Shown here: piece by piece, positions 26,149-37,547 of the stretch
Position numbering within the stretch: the stretch's first letter is position 1
Layout of the letters: each line of letters starts with the position of its first letter
Source of the DNA: Paraburkholderia sabiae
Lineage (GTDB): Bacteria; Pseudomonadota; Gammaproteobacteria; Burkholderiales; Burkholderiaceae
NCBI RefSeq assembly: GCF_030412785.1
Contig: NZ_CP125295.1
Coordinates: forward strand, 4,774,001-4,838,000
Reading direction: 5' to 3'
Length of the DNA stretch: 64,000 nt
Made by a program: the position numbers and the translations under genes
The notes under the pieces: model-generated
The model's input: the letters and a program-made list of their open reading frames with translations, nothing else
The model's database searches: none
What the model was told of the DNA's origin: nothing

Positions 26149-28644
26149 TCAGCTGGCGATCTTTGCGTGCGCGCCCGCCACGTTCGCCAGAATGCGCTCG
26201 ACGCCCTCGACGTACGTCTGCGTACCGAACTTGCGCACGGCCGTCTGATAGCCGCGTGCGACGAGCCGATCGCGCAAGGCCTGATCGGAGCGCAACTCGG
26301 CGAGCGTATCGGCGAGCGCATGCGCATCGCCCGGCGTGCACATCACGCCGTTCACGCCGTCGTCGATGATCTCCGTCACGCCGCCCGCGCGCGACGCCAC
26401 CACGGGCCGCTGCGCGAGCATTCCCTCGACGATCACGCGGCCGAACGGCTCGGGCGTGATCGACGTATGCGCGACGACATCGACGGCGCACATGCACGCG
26501 GCCACGTCGTCCTGGAAGCCGAGAAAATGCACACGCTCTTCAAGACCGTGCGTCGCGACGAACTCATGCAGCTTCGCTTCGTATGCGTCTTCGCCAAACA
26601 GCGCTGCACCCACCAGCACGGCATGCATGTGCGGATTGAGCACCATCGCTTCGAGCAGCACGTGCTGCCCCTTCCATTGCGCGAGCCGGCTGAACGAACC
26701 GACGAGGAAAGCGTCCTGCGGCAAGTTGAGTCGCGCGCGCAGCACGCTTTGCGGCACATCGCGCAGCGCATTGAACGGCGCGCTGGAAATGCCGTTGAAC
26801 ACGACGTCGATGCGCTTGTCACCGAACTGCGTCAGATCGGAAAACGCGCGCGCCGAAGCGGCCGAATTGGCGATCACGTGCGCGAGGCCCAACTTCGCGC
26901 ACCACTTGATGATCGCCAGCTGCTTGCCGCCGAAATGCTCGGGGCTCACGATATCGCGCAGATGCCAGACCACGGGGCGTCGTGCGAGACGTCCCGCGAT
27001 CGCGCCGATCACCATCGCGCGCTGCGTGTTCGCGTAGATCACGTCGCTGTCACGCGCACGCGCGACCGTCGCGCGCACCAGCGACGCCACGCCCTTCACC
27101 GCTTTCGCCAACGGCGGTGTGCCGCCCTGCTTGCGGACCTCGCGTATCGCGCCGGGATCGAGGACATCGACGGCGACGCCTTCGCGATGCAGCGCCACAC
27201 GAAACGGGCCGTCGTCGAACAGCACGACCTGCACACGCGCCTTGAGCGCCTTCACGATCTCCAGCAGCGACAGTTCGGCGCCACCCATCACGCCGCTCTG
27301 ATCGATCGCGAGCACGCGCAATGCACTCGTTTCATGCTTCTGTTCTTTGCCGATGACGGGCGGATCGTCGGAAGGCAGCGACGCGCCGCGCAATGCCGGC
27401 ACCGACTCGCGCACGAAGCCGAAGAAGCGCTCGCGGAAATGGCGGATCGAAAAACGCTCGGCATTTGCGCGGCAGTCGGCGGGCCTGAAACGCGCGGGAT
27501 CGCTCGCGAAATGCTCGACGGCATCGATGATCGAATCGGTCGTCTGTTCGTTGAAGAAGATGCCCGTCGGATGCGATTCGTACTGGTCGCGCACGGTTTC
27601 GAGCGCCCCGCCCTTGCCGTAAGCGATCACGGGTGTGCCGCAGGCCTGTACCTCCACCACCGAAATGCCGAAGTCCTCTTCCGCCGCGAACACGAATGCC
27701 TTCGCGCGGCGCATGTGATCGCGCAGCACGTTGAAAGGCTGATAGCCCATGATCTGCACGTTGGGCGTCGCCTTCTCGCGCACCTTCTGCATGTCGGGAC
27801 CGTCGCCGATCACGACGAGCTTGCGCTCGGGCATCTTCGCAAACGCCTCGACGATCAGATCGATCTTCTTGTACGGCACCATGCGCGACGCCGTCAGATA
27901 GAAATCGTCCTTCTGTTCGCAGAGCGAGAACGCCTCGACATCGACGGGCGGAAAGATCACTTCGGATTCGCGCTGATAGACCTTGCGAATGCGGCGTGAA
28001 ATGAACTCCGAGTTCGCGACGAAGGCATCGACGGAGTTGGACGTGCGGATATCCCAGTTGCGCATGTAGTGCAGGATGAGCCGCGCGAATGCGGACTTCG
28101 GTCCGCTCGTCAGCTTCGACTGTTGAAGGTATTGATGCTGCAAATCCCACGCGTAGCGTATGGGCGAATGCACATAGCTGATATGCACCTGGTCCGGTCC
28201 CGTCAGCACGCCCTTCGCGACGGCATGGCTGCTCGAGATCACGACGTCGTATGCGGACACGTCGAGTTGCTCGATCGCGAGCGGCATCAATGGCAGATAC
28301 GAACGGTACTTCGTGCGCGCCATCGGCAGCTTCTGGATGAACGACGTCGTCACCGATTTACCGCGCAAAAACGTGCGGTCGTCGAGAAAGTCGACGAGGC
28401 TGAACAGATCGGCATCCGGAAAGCACGCGACGATCTGTTCGAGCACGCGCTCGGCGCCAGCATAGGTGACGAGCCAGTCGTGAATGATCGCGACGCGCAC
28501 GGGGCCGACGCTGCGCGCGCCGCGTCGTTTCACGGGCGTCGCAGGTGGCCTGGAAACGGGCGTGGTGGGGATGAGATCGTGGCCTGCATCGCGCGTCACA
28601 GGCGTGGGACGCAGCAGGTCTTCTTCAACGATATCGTGGTTCAT
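26149..28644 (-). CDS. bceR: Two-domain glycosyltransferase (tandem GT4)
   Basis: 831 aa, about twice the size of a normal GT4 enzyme. Two complete GT-B units are present. The first (about 47-410) begins VRVAIIHDWLV and has an E-x7-E site in EEDFGISVVE. The second (about 440-825) begins LRVLAIDQSGVMGGAE and has its own site in PEPFGRVIVEG. Each could add one sugar to the lipid-linked repeat in the cytoplasm. The gene overlaps the flippase bceQ by 4 nt (ATGA) and ends at the bidirectional terminator. Position and the double-domain form match bceR of bce-II. Sugar specificities cannot be assigned. Confidence 0.88.
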   Translation of the reverse strand: MNHDIVEEDLLRPTPVTRDAGHDLIPTTPVSRPPATPVKRRGARSVGPVRVAIIHDWLVTYAGAERVLEQIVACFPDADLFSLVDFLDDRTFLRGKSVTTSFIQKLPMARTKYRSYLPLMPLAIEQLDVSAYDVVISSSHAVAKGVLTGPDQVHISYVHSPIRYAWDLQHQYLQQSKLTSGPKSAFARLILHYMRNWDIRTSNSVDAFVANSEFISRRIRKVYQRESEVIFPPVDVEAFSLCEQKDDFYLTASRMVPYKKIDLIVEAFAKMPERKLVVIGDGPDMQKVREKATPNVQIMGYQPFNVLRDHMRRAKAFVFAAEEDFGISVVEVQACGTPVIAYGKGGALETVRDQYESHPTGIFFNEQTTDSIIDAVEHFASDPARFRPADCRANAERFSIRHFRERFFGFVRESVPALRGASLPSDDPPVIGKEQKHETSALRVLAIDQSGVMGGAELSLLEIVKALKARVQVVLFDDGPFRVALHREGVAVDVLDPGAIREVRKQGGTPPLAKAVKGVASLVRATVARARDSDVIYANTQRAMVIGAIAGRLARRPVVWHLRDIVSPEHFGGKQLAIIKWCAKLGLAHVIANSAASARAFSDLTQFGDKRIDVVFNGISSAPFNALRDVPQSVLRARLNLPQDAFLVGSFSRLAQWKGQHVLLEAMVLNPHMHAVLVGAALFGEDAYEAKLHEFVATHGLEERVHFLGFQDDVAACMCAVDVVAHTSITPEPFGRVIVEGMLAQRPVVASRAGGVTEIIDDGVNGVMCTPGDAHALADTLAELRSDQALRDRLVARGYQTAVRKFGTQTYVEGVERILANVAGAHAKIAS

Positions 28645-30119
28645 GCGCTATTCCTCGGATTGAGTCGCAACTTCAGACGCGCAAGCAGCGAACGCGCAAG
28701 ATCGCGCAATGCAGGGGTCATCGTGAGCGACCAGGCGACGTTCGCGCTCACGACGAGCGCGCCCGCGGCAATGGCCATCGGCAGGCTGGACAGCAAGGTG
28801 GCGAGCCACAACGTGCCCACCAGGAAGACGAGATGCGCGCACATGTCGAGCACGATCGGACGCGCGTGAATCGCGGAGAGGCGCAGCAGCACGACGTAAT
28901 CGAACAGCCCGCGCGCGGCGACCACGACGGCCGCACCCGTCAGCCCGAAATGCGCGATGCCGAACCACAATGCGCCCGCGAAGAACGGCAGTTCGAACAG
29001 GCCGAGACGCGCAGCGGAAGCGGGATGCACCTGCGACTGAATAAGGATGCGCGCGAGGTTCGCCTGACCGACGAGCCACACGGAGATGATCAGAATGCGG
29101 CCGACAGGCCCCGCCACGTCCGCGATTTCGCTGCCGACCCACGCATGCAGGAACGGTTCGAGCACGATCATCGCGACGAGCGCAACGGGCGTGAACACGC
29201 CGTTCAGGAACTCGAGCGACTGCCGCATGATGACGTCGGCATCGTCGCGGCCGACCGCGGAAAGCCGCGGGAATAGCGTGCGTTGCATTGCCGTGGGCAC
29301 GATGTTCAGACGCGTGACGAGGTTCTGCGGCACCGTGTAGTACGTGACGAAGCGCGCGCCGAGACTCGTGCCGAGCATCACGCGGTCGAGCGATTCGGCG
29401 ACCATGCCCGTGATGCTCGCAATCAGCATCCAGCCGCCGAAGTTGAACAGGCCCTTCGCCACTGTGAATTGCGGCGCACGCAACCGGCGGATGCCGAGCA
29501 CACTGAACGCCGAACGTCCGAGCAGAATCGCGGCGAGCAGACGCGCGACGACAGCGGCCGCGAGCACGTTCTGCAACGTCGGGCCCATCATCCATGCAGC
29601 CGCGAGCGGCAACAGCTGAAACAGGAACGTGCCGAGCGTCTGGTTCGTGTTGTAGATGCCGAAGCGTTCCGCGCCGTTGATCGCGCCCGCGAAGACCCAC
29701 GACACGTTCGCCAATGGAATCGCCACCGCGAGCCACGGCAGCGCCATATAGACCTCGTGCTGCAGTTCGGGCGACACCTTCGAGAAGTACGCGGTATAAA
29801 GCGCCGCGCCGAAGTAAATGACGAGTCCGCCGACGATGCCCGTCGCCAGATTGAGCCACGTCGCGCTCCAGAACACCTGTTCGCAGGCATCGGCGTCGTT
29901 CGACGCGCGCGCCTTCGAGATGTGATTCTGCGCGGCCATGCTCATGCCGAGATCGAGGATGCTGAAGTAGCCGATCAGCGTCCAGACGAGGCTGATCACG
30001 CCGTAGCGTTCGACGCCCAGCAGCTTGATGTACGACGGCACCGTGACGAGCGAAACAAACGTCGGCAACACCAGTCCGATCAGGTTGATCACTACGTTTC
30101 TTAGGATGCCCTTGTCCAT
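28641..30119 (-). CDS. bceQ: Wzx-type polysaccharide flippase
   Basis: 492 aa with about twelve to fourteen predicted membrane helices. The N-terminus, NVVINLIGLVLPTFVSLVTVP then YIKLLGVERYG, is the standard opening of Wzx/MATE-like oligosaccharide flippases. It would move the undecaprenyl-linked repeat unit across the inner membrane for polymerisation by BceI. AAGGAATCCG before ATG 30119 is a good ribosome-binding site. It overlaps bceR by 4 nt and starts 68 nt after bceP, so bceP-bceQ-bceR form one transcript. Confidence 0.92.
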   Translation of the reverse strand: MDKGILRNVVINLIGLVLPTFVSLVTVPSYIKLLGVERYGVISLVWTLIGYFSILDLGMSMAAQNHISKARASNDADACEQVFWSATWLNLATGIVGGLVIYFGAALYTAYFSKVSPELQHEVYMALPWLAVAIPLANVSWVFAGAINGAERFGIYNTNQTLGTFLFQLLPLAAAWMMGPTLQNVLAAAVVARLLAAILLGRSAFSVLGIRRLRAPQFTVAKGLFNFGGWMLIASITGMVAESLDRVMLGTSLGARFVTYYTVPQNLVTRLNIVPTAMQRTLFPRLSAVGRDDADVIMRQSLEFLNGVFTPVALVAMIVLEPFLHAWVGSEIADVAGPVGRILIISVWLVGQANLARILIQSQVHPASAARLGLFELPFFAGALWFGIAHFGLTGAAVVVAARGLFDYVVLLRLSAIHARPIVLDMCAHLVFLVGTLWLATLLSSLPMAIAAGALVVSANVAWSLTMTPALRDLARSLLARLKLRLNPRNSA

Positions 30120-30187
30120 CGGATTCCTTTTGAGTCAGTCATGCGTTGCGTTTTTGTCGGAGTAGCGTGTGGGTGGAGAATCTGTGC

Positions 30188-32371
30188 TTAGGCGTTGGGT
30201 TTCCAGCGGTACATCAGGACCTTGCCGCGCGCGTCTTCCTCGACGAACACGAGGTACTCGCCGTCTTTGCGTCGATGCGCGCTGATGCCGTTGGGCACGT
30301 CGACCCAACCCGATGCACGGCCTACTTCCGGGCCCGGCTGCATCGTGCCGACGGGTGTGCCCGTGTCCCTGTCGTAGACGTGCACGGTGCCGACGGGCTC
30401 GACGGCGAACACGTACTTGCCTTCGACGGTGAGACCGATCAGCGTCGATACGGGCTTCGCTTTCGTGTCCCACGGCAGCGGCAGCGTGTAGCGCGCAACG
30501 GGATTGCCGCTCGACCATTTGTCGTAGCGCACCAGCACGCGGCCCACTTCTTTCCAGAACGCACGGTCGAACGGGGCTTCGGGCGTGTACCCCGTCACGT
30601 ACATCGAATCGGTTTGCGGGTCGTAGATCGCGCGTTTGACTTCGCTGAACGGCTGCGGCACCGCGTACGCGGTCATGTCCGCGTATGAGTAGATCGGGTT
30701 GCCCTTCGCATCGAGGCCGCCGAATCGAAAGCGGTTGATGCCCTTCGAATCGCGCGCGCGCCAGATGTCGCCGTTGGTGTCGACCCACCAGCCCCAGCCG
30801 CCCGCGAGGTGATTGCCCGTCGTGTTCGGCGTGAATTCATCGGCGTCGAAATGGCCGTTGCCGTTCGTGTCGCGCCAGATCCAGTCGCCGCCCTTCGGCG
30901 CGTTCGGCACCTTCAGTACGGCGCGTTCGCGGCCTGCGATAAAGCCCGAAGGCGTCGCCGTCTCGCCGTCGCGGCCGCCATCGAAGCGATAGATCTTCAG
31001 ATGGTCCGCGTACATGTCGGTGAGGAACAGGAACGTGCGGCCCTTCAGTTGGCGTGCGATGGGCAGGCCCGGCCATTGATCAGTGTTGAAGACGGGATCG
31101 TCGGGATAGCGGAAGCGGTTGGTCAGAAAGCCCGCGTATTTCCATTGCTGGCCGGCAGGTTTCGACAGATCGAGTTCGAAGCGCTTGTTGCCCATATAGA
31201 CGCTGTCGGGCCGCGACGGATCGATCCACGCGCCATCGACGAACAGCAGCCCTTCCACCTGCCACAGACGCTTGCCATCGGGCGCATAGCTTTCGAGCGT
31301 TGCGCCGAGGCCTGCGCCTGTCGGTTCGAAACGCGGACCGATGCCGTTGGTCGACACGTAAACGTTGCCGCGCGCATCGACGCCCACGCCCGTCAGTCCG
31401 TTGAAACGCTGCGGTCCGGGCTTGCCTGCCACGCCCGAGAAAATGCCGCCGCGTTCGCCGAGCGTCGACGTCAACGCATACGTGCCGTCACGCTTGCTGA
31501 AGAACAGCACCTGCTGGCGCGGACCGTTATCGGCGATCAGCACGCGGCCTTGCGGGTCGACGGCGAGATCGACGGCGACGGCGTCCGTGGGCAGCGGCAA
31601 TTCGTCTTTCAGGCGCTGGCCGTCGGCAGAGAGATGCACGACTTTCGGATGCTCGCTCAGCGTATCCGTCAGCACCCACAACGTGCCGTCGCCTGCACGC
31701 GCGATGCGTCCCGGCGCGGCGATGTTCCATTGCGATTTGCGTTGCATCGATTCGGCGTCGTACACCTCGATGCGGTTCTGCGTCGTGTTGGACGCATACA
31801 GCGTCGTGTCGCTCGCGGCGAGCCCGTTGATGTCGCCATGCGTGCCCGTCGGCACGTCGTTGACGAGTTCGAATGCGGCGGCGGCTTTCGCATGCGGATC
31901 GAGGCTGCTCACAGCGGACTGGAACGCCGCGACGCGCTTCGTGTCGCCGATCTCGCGTCGGGAGATGCCGTACCACTGGCGGCCCTTCTCCGGCCACACG
32001 CCCTGCCCGACGAGATGCCCCTTCTCGTTGCCGACACCAACGGCCACATACGCGTAGCGCCCGTTGATCGCAATCGCGTTGCCGCCGCTGTTGCCCCAGC
32101 CGTGCGTGCCGCCCGCGAAGCCGAGCATCTTGCCGTTCTGATAGACGCTCGCCTCCGCGCCGCTCTCGTCCCACGGGGCGTTCGTATAAACCTTGCCATC
32201 CGGCGACACCGCGAGCGACGTGATATTGATCTGCGTCCAGCTGCCGTCGCCGAAGCCGAACGTATTGCCGATCCACGACGTCTGCACGTTCAGCGCGGGT
32301 TCCGCGAACGCATGCAGCGTGGCGAGCAAGGCAAACGCGCACATCGCGCGAGCAAGCGTGAGTCGAGGCAA
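30188..32371 (-). CDS. bceP: Secreted beta-propeller-like protein of the bce locus, with an EF-hand loop
   Basis: About 727 aa. The start is placed at TTG 32371 because GGAGAA precedes it and it puts a signal peptide (LARAMCAFALLATLHAFA) at the N-terminus; an ATG at 32494 lacks this support. The mature protein has repeated short beta segments of the NHL/propeller kind (AVSPDGKVY, AVDPQGRVLIAD, GVDARGNVYVS). A canonical 12-residue EF-hand loop, DTNGNGHFDADE, lies in the C-terminal half, so calcium binding is likely. In bce-II this place is held by bceP, described as a possible polysaccharide hydrolase. I see no known catalytic residues, so the activity is open. Confidence 0.78.
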   Translation of the reverse strand: MPRLTLARAMCAFALLATLHAFAEPALNVQTSWIGNTFGFGDGSWTQINITSLAVSPDGKVYTNAPWDESGAEASVYQNGKMLGFAGGTHGWGNSGGNAIAINGRYAYVAVGVGNEKGHLVGQGVWPEKGRQWYGISRREIGDTKRVAAFQSAVSSLDPHAKAAAAFELVNDVPTGTHGDINGLAASDTTLYASNTTQNRIEVYDAESMQRKSQWNIAAPGRIARAGDGTLWVLTDTLSEHPKVVHLSADGQRLKDELPLPTDAVAVDLAVDPQGRVLIADNGPRQQVLFFSKRDGTYALTSTLGERGGIFSGVAGKPGPQRFNGLTGVGVDARGNVYVSTNGIGPRFEPTGAGLGATLESYAPDGKRLWQVEGLLFVDGAWIDPSRPDSVYMGNKRFELDLSKPAGQQWKYAGFLTNRFRYPDDPVFNTDQWPGLPIARQLKGRTFLFLTDMYADHLKIYRFDGGRDGETATPSGFIAGRERAVLKVPNAPKGGDWIWRDTNGNGHFDADEFTPNTTGNHLAGGWGWWVDTNGDIWRARDSKGINRFRFGGLDAKGNPIYSYADMTAYAVPQPFSEVKRAIYDPQTDSMYVTGYTPEAPFDRAFWKEVGRVLVRYDKWSSGNPVARYTLPLPWDTKAKPVSTLIGLTVEGKYVFAVEPVGTVHVYDRDTGTPVGTMQPGPEVGRASGWVDVPNGISAHRRKDGEYLVFVEEDARGKVLMYRWKPNA

Positions 32372-32902
32372 CGCGGGTTCTCCAGTCGAGACGAAACAAA
32401 GGCAGCGATCGGCATGCAGCACCGGATGCAATGCGGAAATGCGCAAAAGAACCTGCAATGCGCGCATTAGCGTTAAAGCATCGCTAAAGCGCAATGGTCC
32501 AATCAGCGCTTAACGGTAATTGCAAAGAATGAATCACGTAAATCGCAAATAATTCAAAATTATTCGCGTGTTGAAACGATCGAAAAGAAAATTGAAAAAA
32601 ATCGGTCTGCGTGCTTTTCGGGCAATTTTGCGGGCAAAACTGGCCGTGAATTTCCGGCGCGTCGCGTGATCCGGTAGTTCTTGCCGCATTTCTTCGGAAA
32701 GGTGTATCGAGGTGTAACGGCTCACGCGTCGATACAAAAATGTCTTTTTTATTATTCAAATCAATTCGTTTATTTCATTCCGGTTTTTTAGTGTTTTTAT
32801 TTCCCTAGAATAAAACCCGTTTTCGCCCGTCTTCATGGTGATCGCCTCGCGACATCGTGCATGGCCCTTCGAATGCCGCATCAGGCGCATACACGGACGC
32901 TC
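32372..32902. promoter_or_regulatory. Divergent promoter region of bceP-Q-R and bceO-SGNH-bceN
   Basis: About 530 nt without a gene, unusually AT-rich for this genome between 32520 and 32820. It contains a perfect short inverted repeat AATAATT-CAA-AATTATT at 32548-32564 and a related ATTATTCAAA at 32751. Both operon starts must be controlled from here. Confidence 0.6.
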
Positions 32903-34003
32903 ATGACAGCCAGCACCCTGCCCGCCCCTTCGACTCATCACCGACGCATCGTCCAGCTCGACGGCCTGCGTGCGATCGCTGTGCTCGCCGTCTTCGCACA
33001 GCACGCGCTGAAAGCGCCGCTATGGATGGGCGTCGATCTGTTCTTCGTGCTGAGCGGTTTTCTGATCACGGGCATCCTGCTCGAACGCAAGGCGCGCCAG
33101 CAGTCGTATTTCAGTTACTTCTACGCGCGCCGCGTGCGTCGCATCCTGCCGCCGTATCTGCTGCTGATGCTGGTGTCGTCGCTGCTGTTCGGTCTCGGCT
33201 GGGCGCAGCACTGGGAGTGGTACGCGTTCTTCGCGACGAATATCGCCGATGCACTCGGACAAAGCGGCCATGACAGCCTGAATGTGCTGTGGTCGCTCGC
33301 CGTCGAAGAGCAGTTTTATATCTTCTGGCCGTTCGTGATTCTGCTGCTGCCCGAGCGCGTGGTCGGTTACGTGGCGGCCGCGCTGATCGTGCTCGTTCCC
33401 GTGCTGCGCGCCGTCGCGACGCCGTGGTTCGATTCGTTCTGGCCGATCTATTACCTGACGCCGTTCCGCATGGATCTGCTCGCGGCGGGCGCGCTGCTCG
33501 CCGTCGCCGTGCGACGCAATGCGAACGCGCTGGAGCCGTTCAAGTTGCTCGCTGCACTCGGCATCTGCGCGGCGCTGGCCGTGCTCGCGTGGCTGCATCT
33601 GCACTATCCGCGTTTTCGCGCGGCCAATACGCCGCTGTCGAATGCGGGGCTGTATAGCGTGTCGCTGGTGCTATGCACGTCGGTCGTCGTGATCGCGCTG
33701 CAAAGCAAGGGCATCGTCAAGCGCGTGTTGTGCAACCCGGTGCTCGTCTATATCGGCACGATCAGCTACACGATCTATCTGATTCACCTGACCGTTCTCT
33801 ACGTGCTCTGGCCGCTGCACTACAGCCGCCCGGTGACGGCCGTGCTCGCGCTGGCGATCACGCTCGCGTACGCAAGCGCCTCGTGGTTCGGCTTCGAACG
33901 GCGTCTGATTCACGGCAGCGCGTCGCCTCGCAGCACGAAGCGCGACGAAGCGCGCGAAGAACTGTTGCACGCGGCACGCGAAGCATCGAGGACGAGCGCT
34001 TGA
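32903..34003 (+). CDS. bceO: Polysaccharide acyltransferase (acyltransferase-3 family)
   Basis: 366 aa from ATG 32903; an ATG at 32861 would add 14 residues and cannot be excluded. The N-terminal QLDGLRAIAVLAVFAQHAL carries the R and H of the family, and GVDLFFVLSGFLITG, then YARRVRRILPPYLL, are its classic signatures. About ten membrane helices are expected. It should acylate a sugar of the exopolysaccharide, as proposed for BceO. It begins a three-gene operon with the SGNH hydrolase and bceN. A second, clearly different acyltransferase (bceS) is at 24898; the third one known from bce-II (bceU) is not in the window. Confidence 0.9.
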   Translation: MTASTLPAPSTHHRRIVQLDGLRAIAVLAVFAQHALKAPLWMGVDLFFVLSGFLITGILLERKARQQSYFSYFYARRVRRILPPYLLLMLVSSLLFGLGWAQHWEWYAFFATNIADALGQSGHDSLNVLWSLAVEEQFYIFWPFVILLLPERVVGYVAAALIVLVPVLRAVATPWFDSFWPIYYLTPFRMDLLAAGALLAVAVRRNANALEPFKLLAALGICAALAVLAWLHLHYPRFRAANTPLSNAGLYSVSLVLCTSVVVIALQSKGIVKRVLCNPVLVYIGTISYTIYLIHLTVLYVLWPLHYSRPVTAVLALAITLAYASASWFGFERRLIHGSASPRSTKRDEAREELLHAAREASRTSA

Positions 34004-34014
34004 GGCCCGCACGG

Positions 34015-35822
<1,808 letters not shown>

Positions 35823-35838
35823 CACTGCGTTGAAGAAC

Positions 35839-35867
35839 AAGGGGCGCTCGAAGCGCCCTTTGTTTTT
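35839..35867 (+). terminator. Rho-independent terminator after bceN
   Basis: Stem AAGGGGCGCT (35839-35848) and AGCGCCCTTT (35852-35861), loop CGA, one G-U pair, then GTTTTT. It separates the bceO-SGNH-bceN operon from convergent hipA. Confidence 0.85.
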
Positions 35868-37230
35868 AGAGCAGCTTGCGACTGACCTGCGGCACCATCG
35901 GCGCGAACTGCAACAGGCGATCGGCCTGCGCGTTGATGAACGAAGCGATGGTGTGCACCAGCGTGCGCTCGTCGCCGATGTACACGTCCGCATTCGCCAG
36001 ATCAGGCGCGAGTGCTTTCGCGGCCTGCGCCATGCGCGTCATTTCGCGTGCGAGAAAGCGTGGCGCCGTGCCCGTGCGCTGCGCGAAGTCTGCGAGCGCG
36101 AACGGCGTGATTTCTTCGAGCCTGAAGGCATCGCCATACCCCATTGCCATGTCCTGCTCGACCTGTTCGCCGTATGCATTCACGGAGACGAGATCGTACA
36201 GCGGCGCGGGATCGAGACCGCCGCCGTGCACGAAGAACGACAGGTTCTTGCCATGCGCGTCGCTGTTGCCGATCAGCAGCTGAAACAGCGCCCAGCGGAT
36301 CATGAACGTGCGCGCCGCGGCAGGATTGTCGAGATGCCGCTGCAATGAAAACAGCTTCTCGAAGCTCACACCTTCGCGGATATTGCGTACGTCCTGCGTA
36401 TTGCCGAAATTGCGCTCGTATTTGAACGACACGGGCAAGTCGAGCGCCTGACAGCCGTCGATCACATGCCGGCGTCGCACGGCTTCGACCGACTCGCCGT
36501 CCTTCGCATCGACTACGACTGCGCGGTCGAAGCGCTGAATCAGCAGGATCGGTTCGGGAAGGCGCCGGATCGCGACGGGCGCAGCCTGCAAGCCCATGCG
36601 CGTCGCGAGCGTCATGCAGTAGTGCTCGTTGGCGACCATGCACGGCGTGACGGAACTGCGCGATTCGGGCTTGAGAATGTGCGTCGAACTCAGCGGACCA
36701 TCGGCGAGCGCGATGCGTTCGCCTTCGAGCAGCACCTGCAGCTTGTCCTGATAGCCCGCCACCGACAGCCGCACTTTGCCGTCCCACACCGGAAACGGAA
36801 TCGCGTCACGCTCGCGGATGCGCTGGCTCAGTTCGTCGGGCGTGATGTTGCGGCGTGCGGGCGGGCCCTGTTCCTGCTTCACAGGCTCGACGGGCCGGCC
36901 CGCGTCGTCGGAAGCAAGAAAGCTCAGCGCGCCGACAGGCTCCTTGCCGAGCATGCGAATGAGCCCATAGGTGTTGTCCTTCGACACCTGATAGACGACG
37001 GACGCCACATCGAGCGCCCGCCCCTCCGGCAACAGATTCGCGATGAAGCGATGCACGGCGCCGCCCGCGGGCTCTTCGCCCGACAGCGGAATGTGCGGCG
37101 ACAGCGGAAACGCCTGCCGGCGCGACGTCCAGTTGCCGTGGTACTGGAAACGATAGAGGCTCTCTTTCGCCTCGAAGTCGAGACGGCCGACCGCGCCTTC
37201 GTGAGTCGTGACGTGGAGGGTATGAGCCAT
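35866..37230 (-). CDS. hipA: HipA toxin, serine/threonine kinase
   Basis: 454 aa from ATG 37230, which overlaps the hipB stop by one base. The HipA N-subdomain comes first. Then VRLSVAGYQDK holds the phosphate loop with the serine that HipA autophosphorylates, THILKPE the ATP-binding Lys, IGNSDAHGKN the catalytic loop, and PLYDLVS the metal-binding Asp. All are intact, so the kinase should be active; the E. coli enzyme phosphorylates glutamyl-tRNA synthetase and induces persistence. It forms a pair with HipB upstream and lies between the bce-II and bce-I gene groups, which it is not known to serve. Confidence 0.93.
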   Translation of the reverse strand: MAHTLHVTTHEGAVGRLDFEAKESLYRFQYHGNWTSRRQAFPLSPHIPLSGEEPAGGAVHRFIANLLPEGRALDVASVVYQVSKDNTYGLIRMLGKEPVGALSFLASDDAGRPVEPVKQEQGPPARRNITPDELSQRIRERDAIPFPVWDGKVRLSVAGYQDKLQVLLEGERIALADGPLSSTHILKPESRSSVTPCMVANEHYCMTLATRMGLQAAPVAIRRLPEPILLIQRFDRAVVVDAKDGESVEAVRRRHVIDGCQALDLPVSFKYERNFGNTQDVRNIREGVSFEKLFSLQRHLDNPAAARTFMIRWALFQLLIGNSDAHGKNLSFFVHGGGLDPAPLYDLVSVNAYGEQVEQDMAMGYGDAFRLEEITPFALADFAQRTGTAPRFLAREMTRMAQAAKALAPDLANADVYIGDERTLVHTIASFINAQADRLLQFAPMVPQVSRKLL

Positions 37231-37547
37231 CAGGGCTTCTCCGCCGTGCTGCTCGACGCGACCGGACCGCCTGGTTCGACGGCATCGAGTACCGCGCTCG
37301 TCTGCTGGTTCGTGAAAACCAGCATGTTGAGGCCGAGGCCGTCCAGCACCTTGAACACCTTGTCGAGACTGACCGAGCGGCCGTTCTCCAGGCGCGACAG
37401 CACGTCTTTGGAGACGCCGAGCATGTCGGCGGCATCGTCGATGCGCAGTTCGCTTTGCGCGCGCCGGTTGCGTACGAGCAGGCCCAATGCGGCCATGTCG
37501 CGGGCCAACGGGTTGACGGCGGTCGGTCGAGGTAAGGTGCGGGCCAT
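37230..37547 (-). CDS. hipB: HipB antitoxin, XRE-family repressor
   Basis: 105 aa from ATG 37547; an upstream ATG at 37586 lies inside the operator region and is less likely. An XRE helix-turn-helix covers about residues 30-85, with RIDDAADMLGVSKDVLSRLENGR as the core in two halves. HipB binds and neutralises HipA and represses the operon. Four imperfect palindromes at a 49-50 bp spacing begin over the start codon and run upstream, which fits autoregulation by several HipB dimers. The short C-terminal tail (PGGPVASSSTAEKP) is probably flexible and a protease target, as in E. coli. Confidence 0.92.
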   Translation of the reverse strand: MARTLPRPTAVNPLARDMAALGLLVRNRRAQSELRIDDAADMLGVSKDVLSRLENGRSVSLDKVFKVLDGLGLNMLVFTNQQTSAVLDAVEPGGPVASSSTAEKP

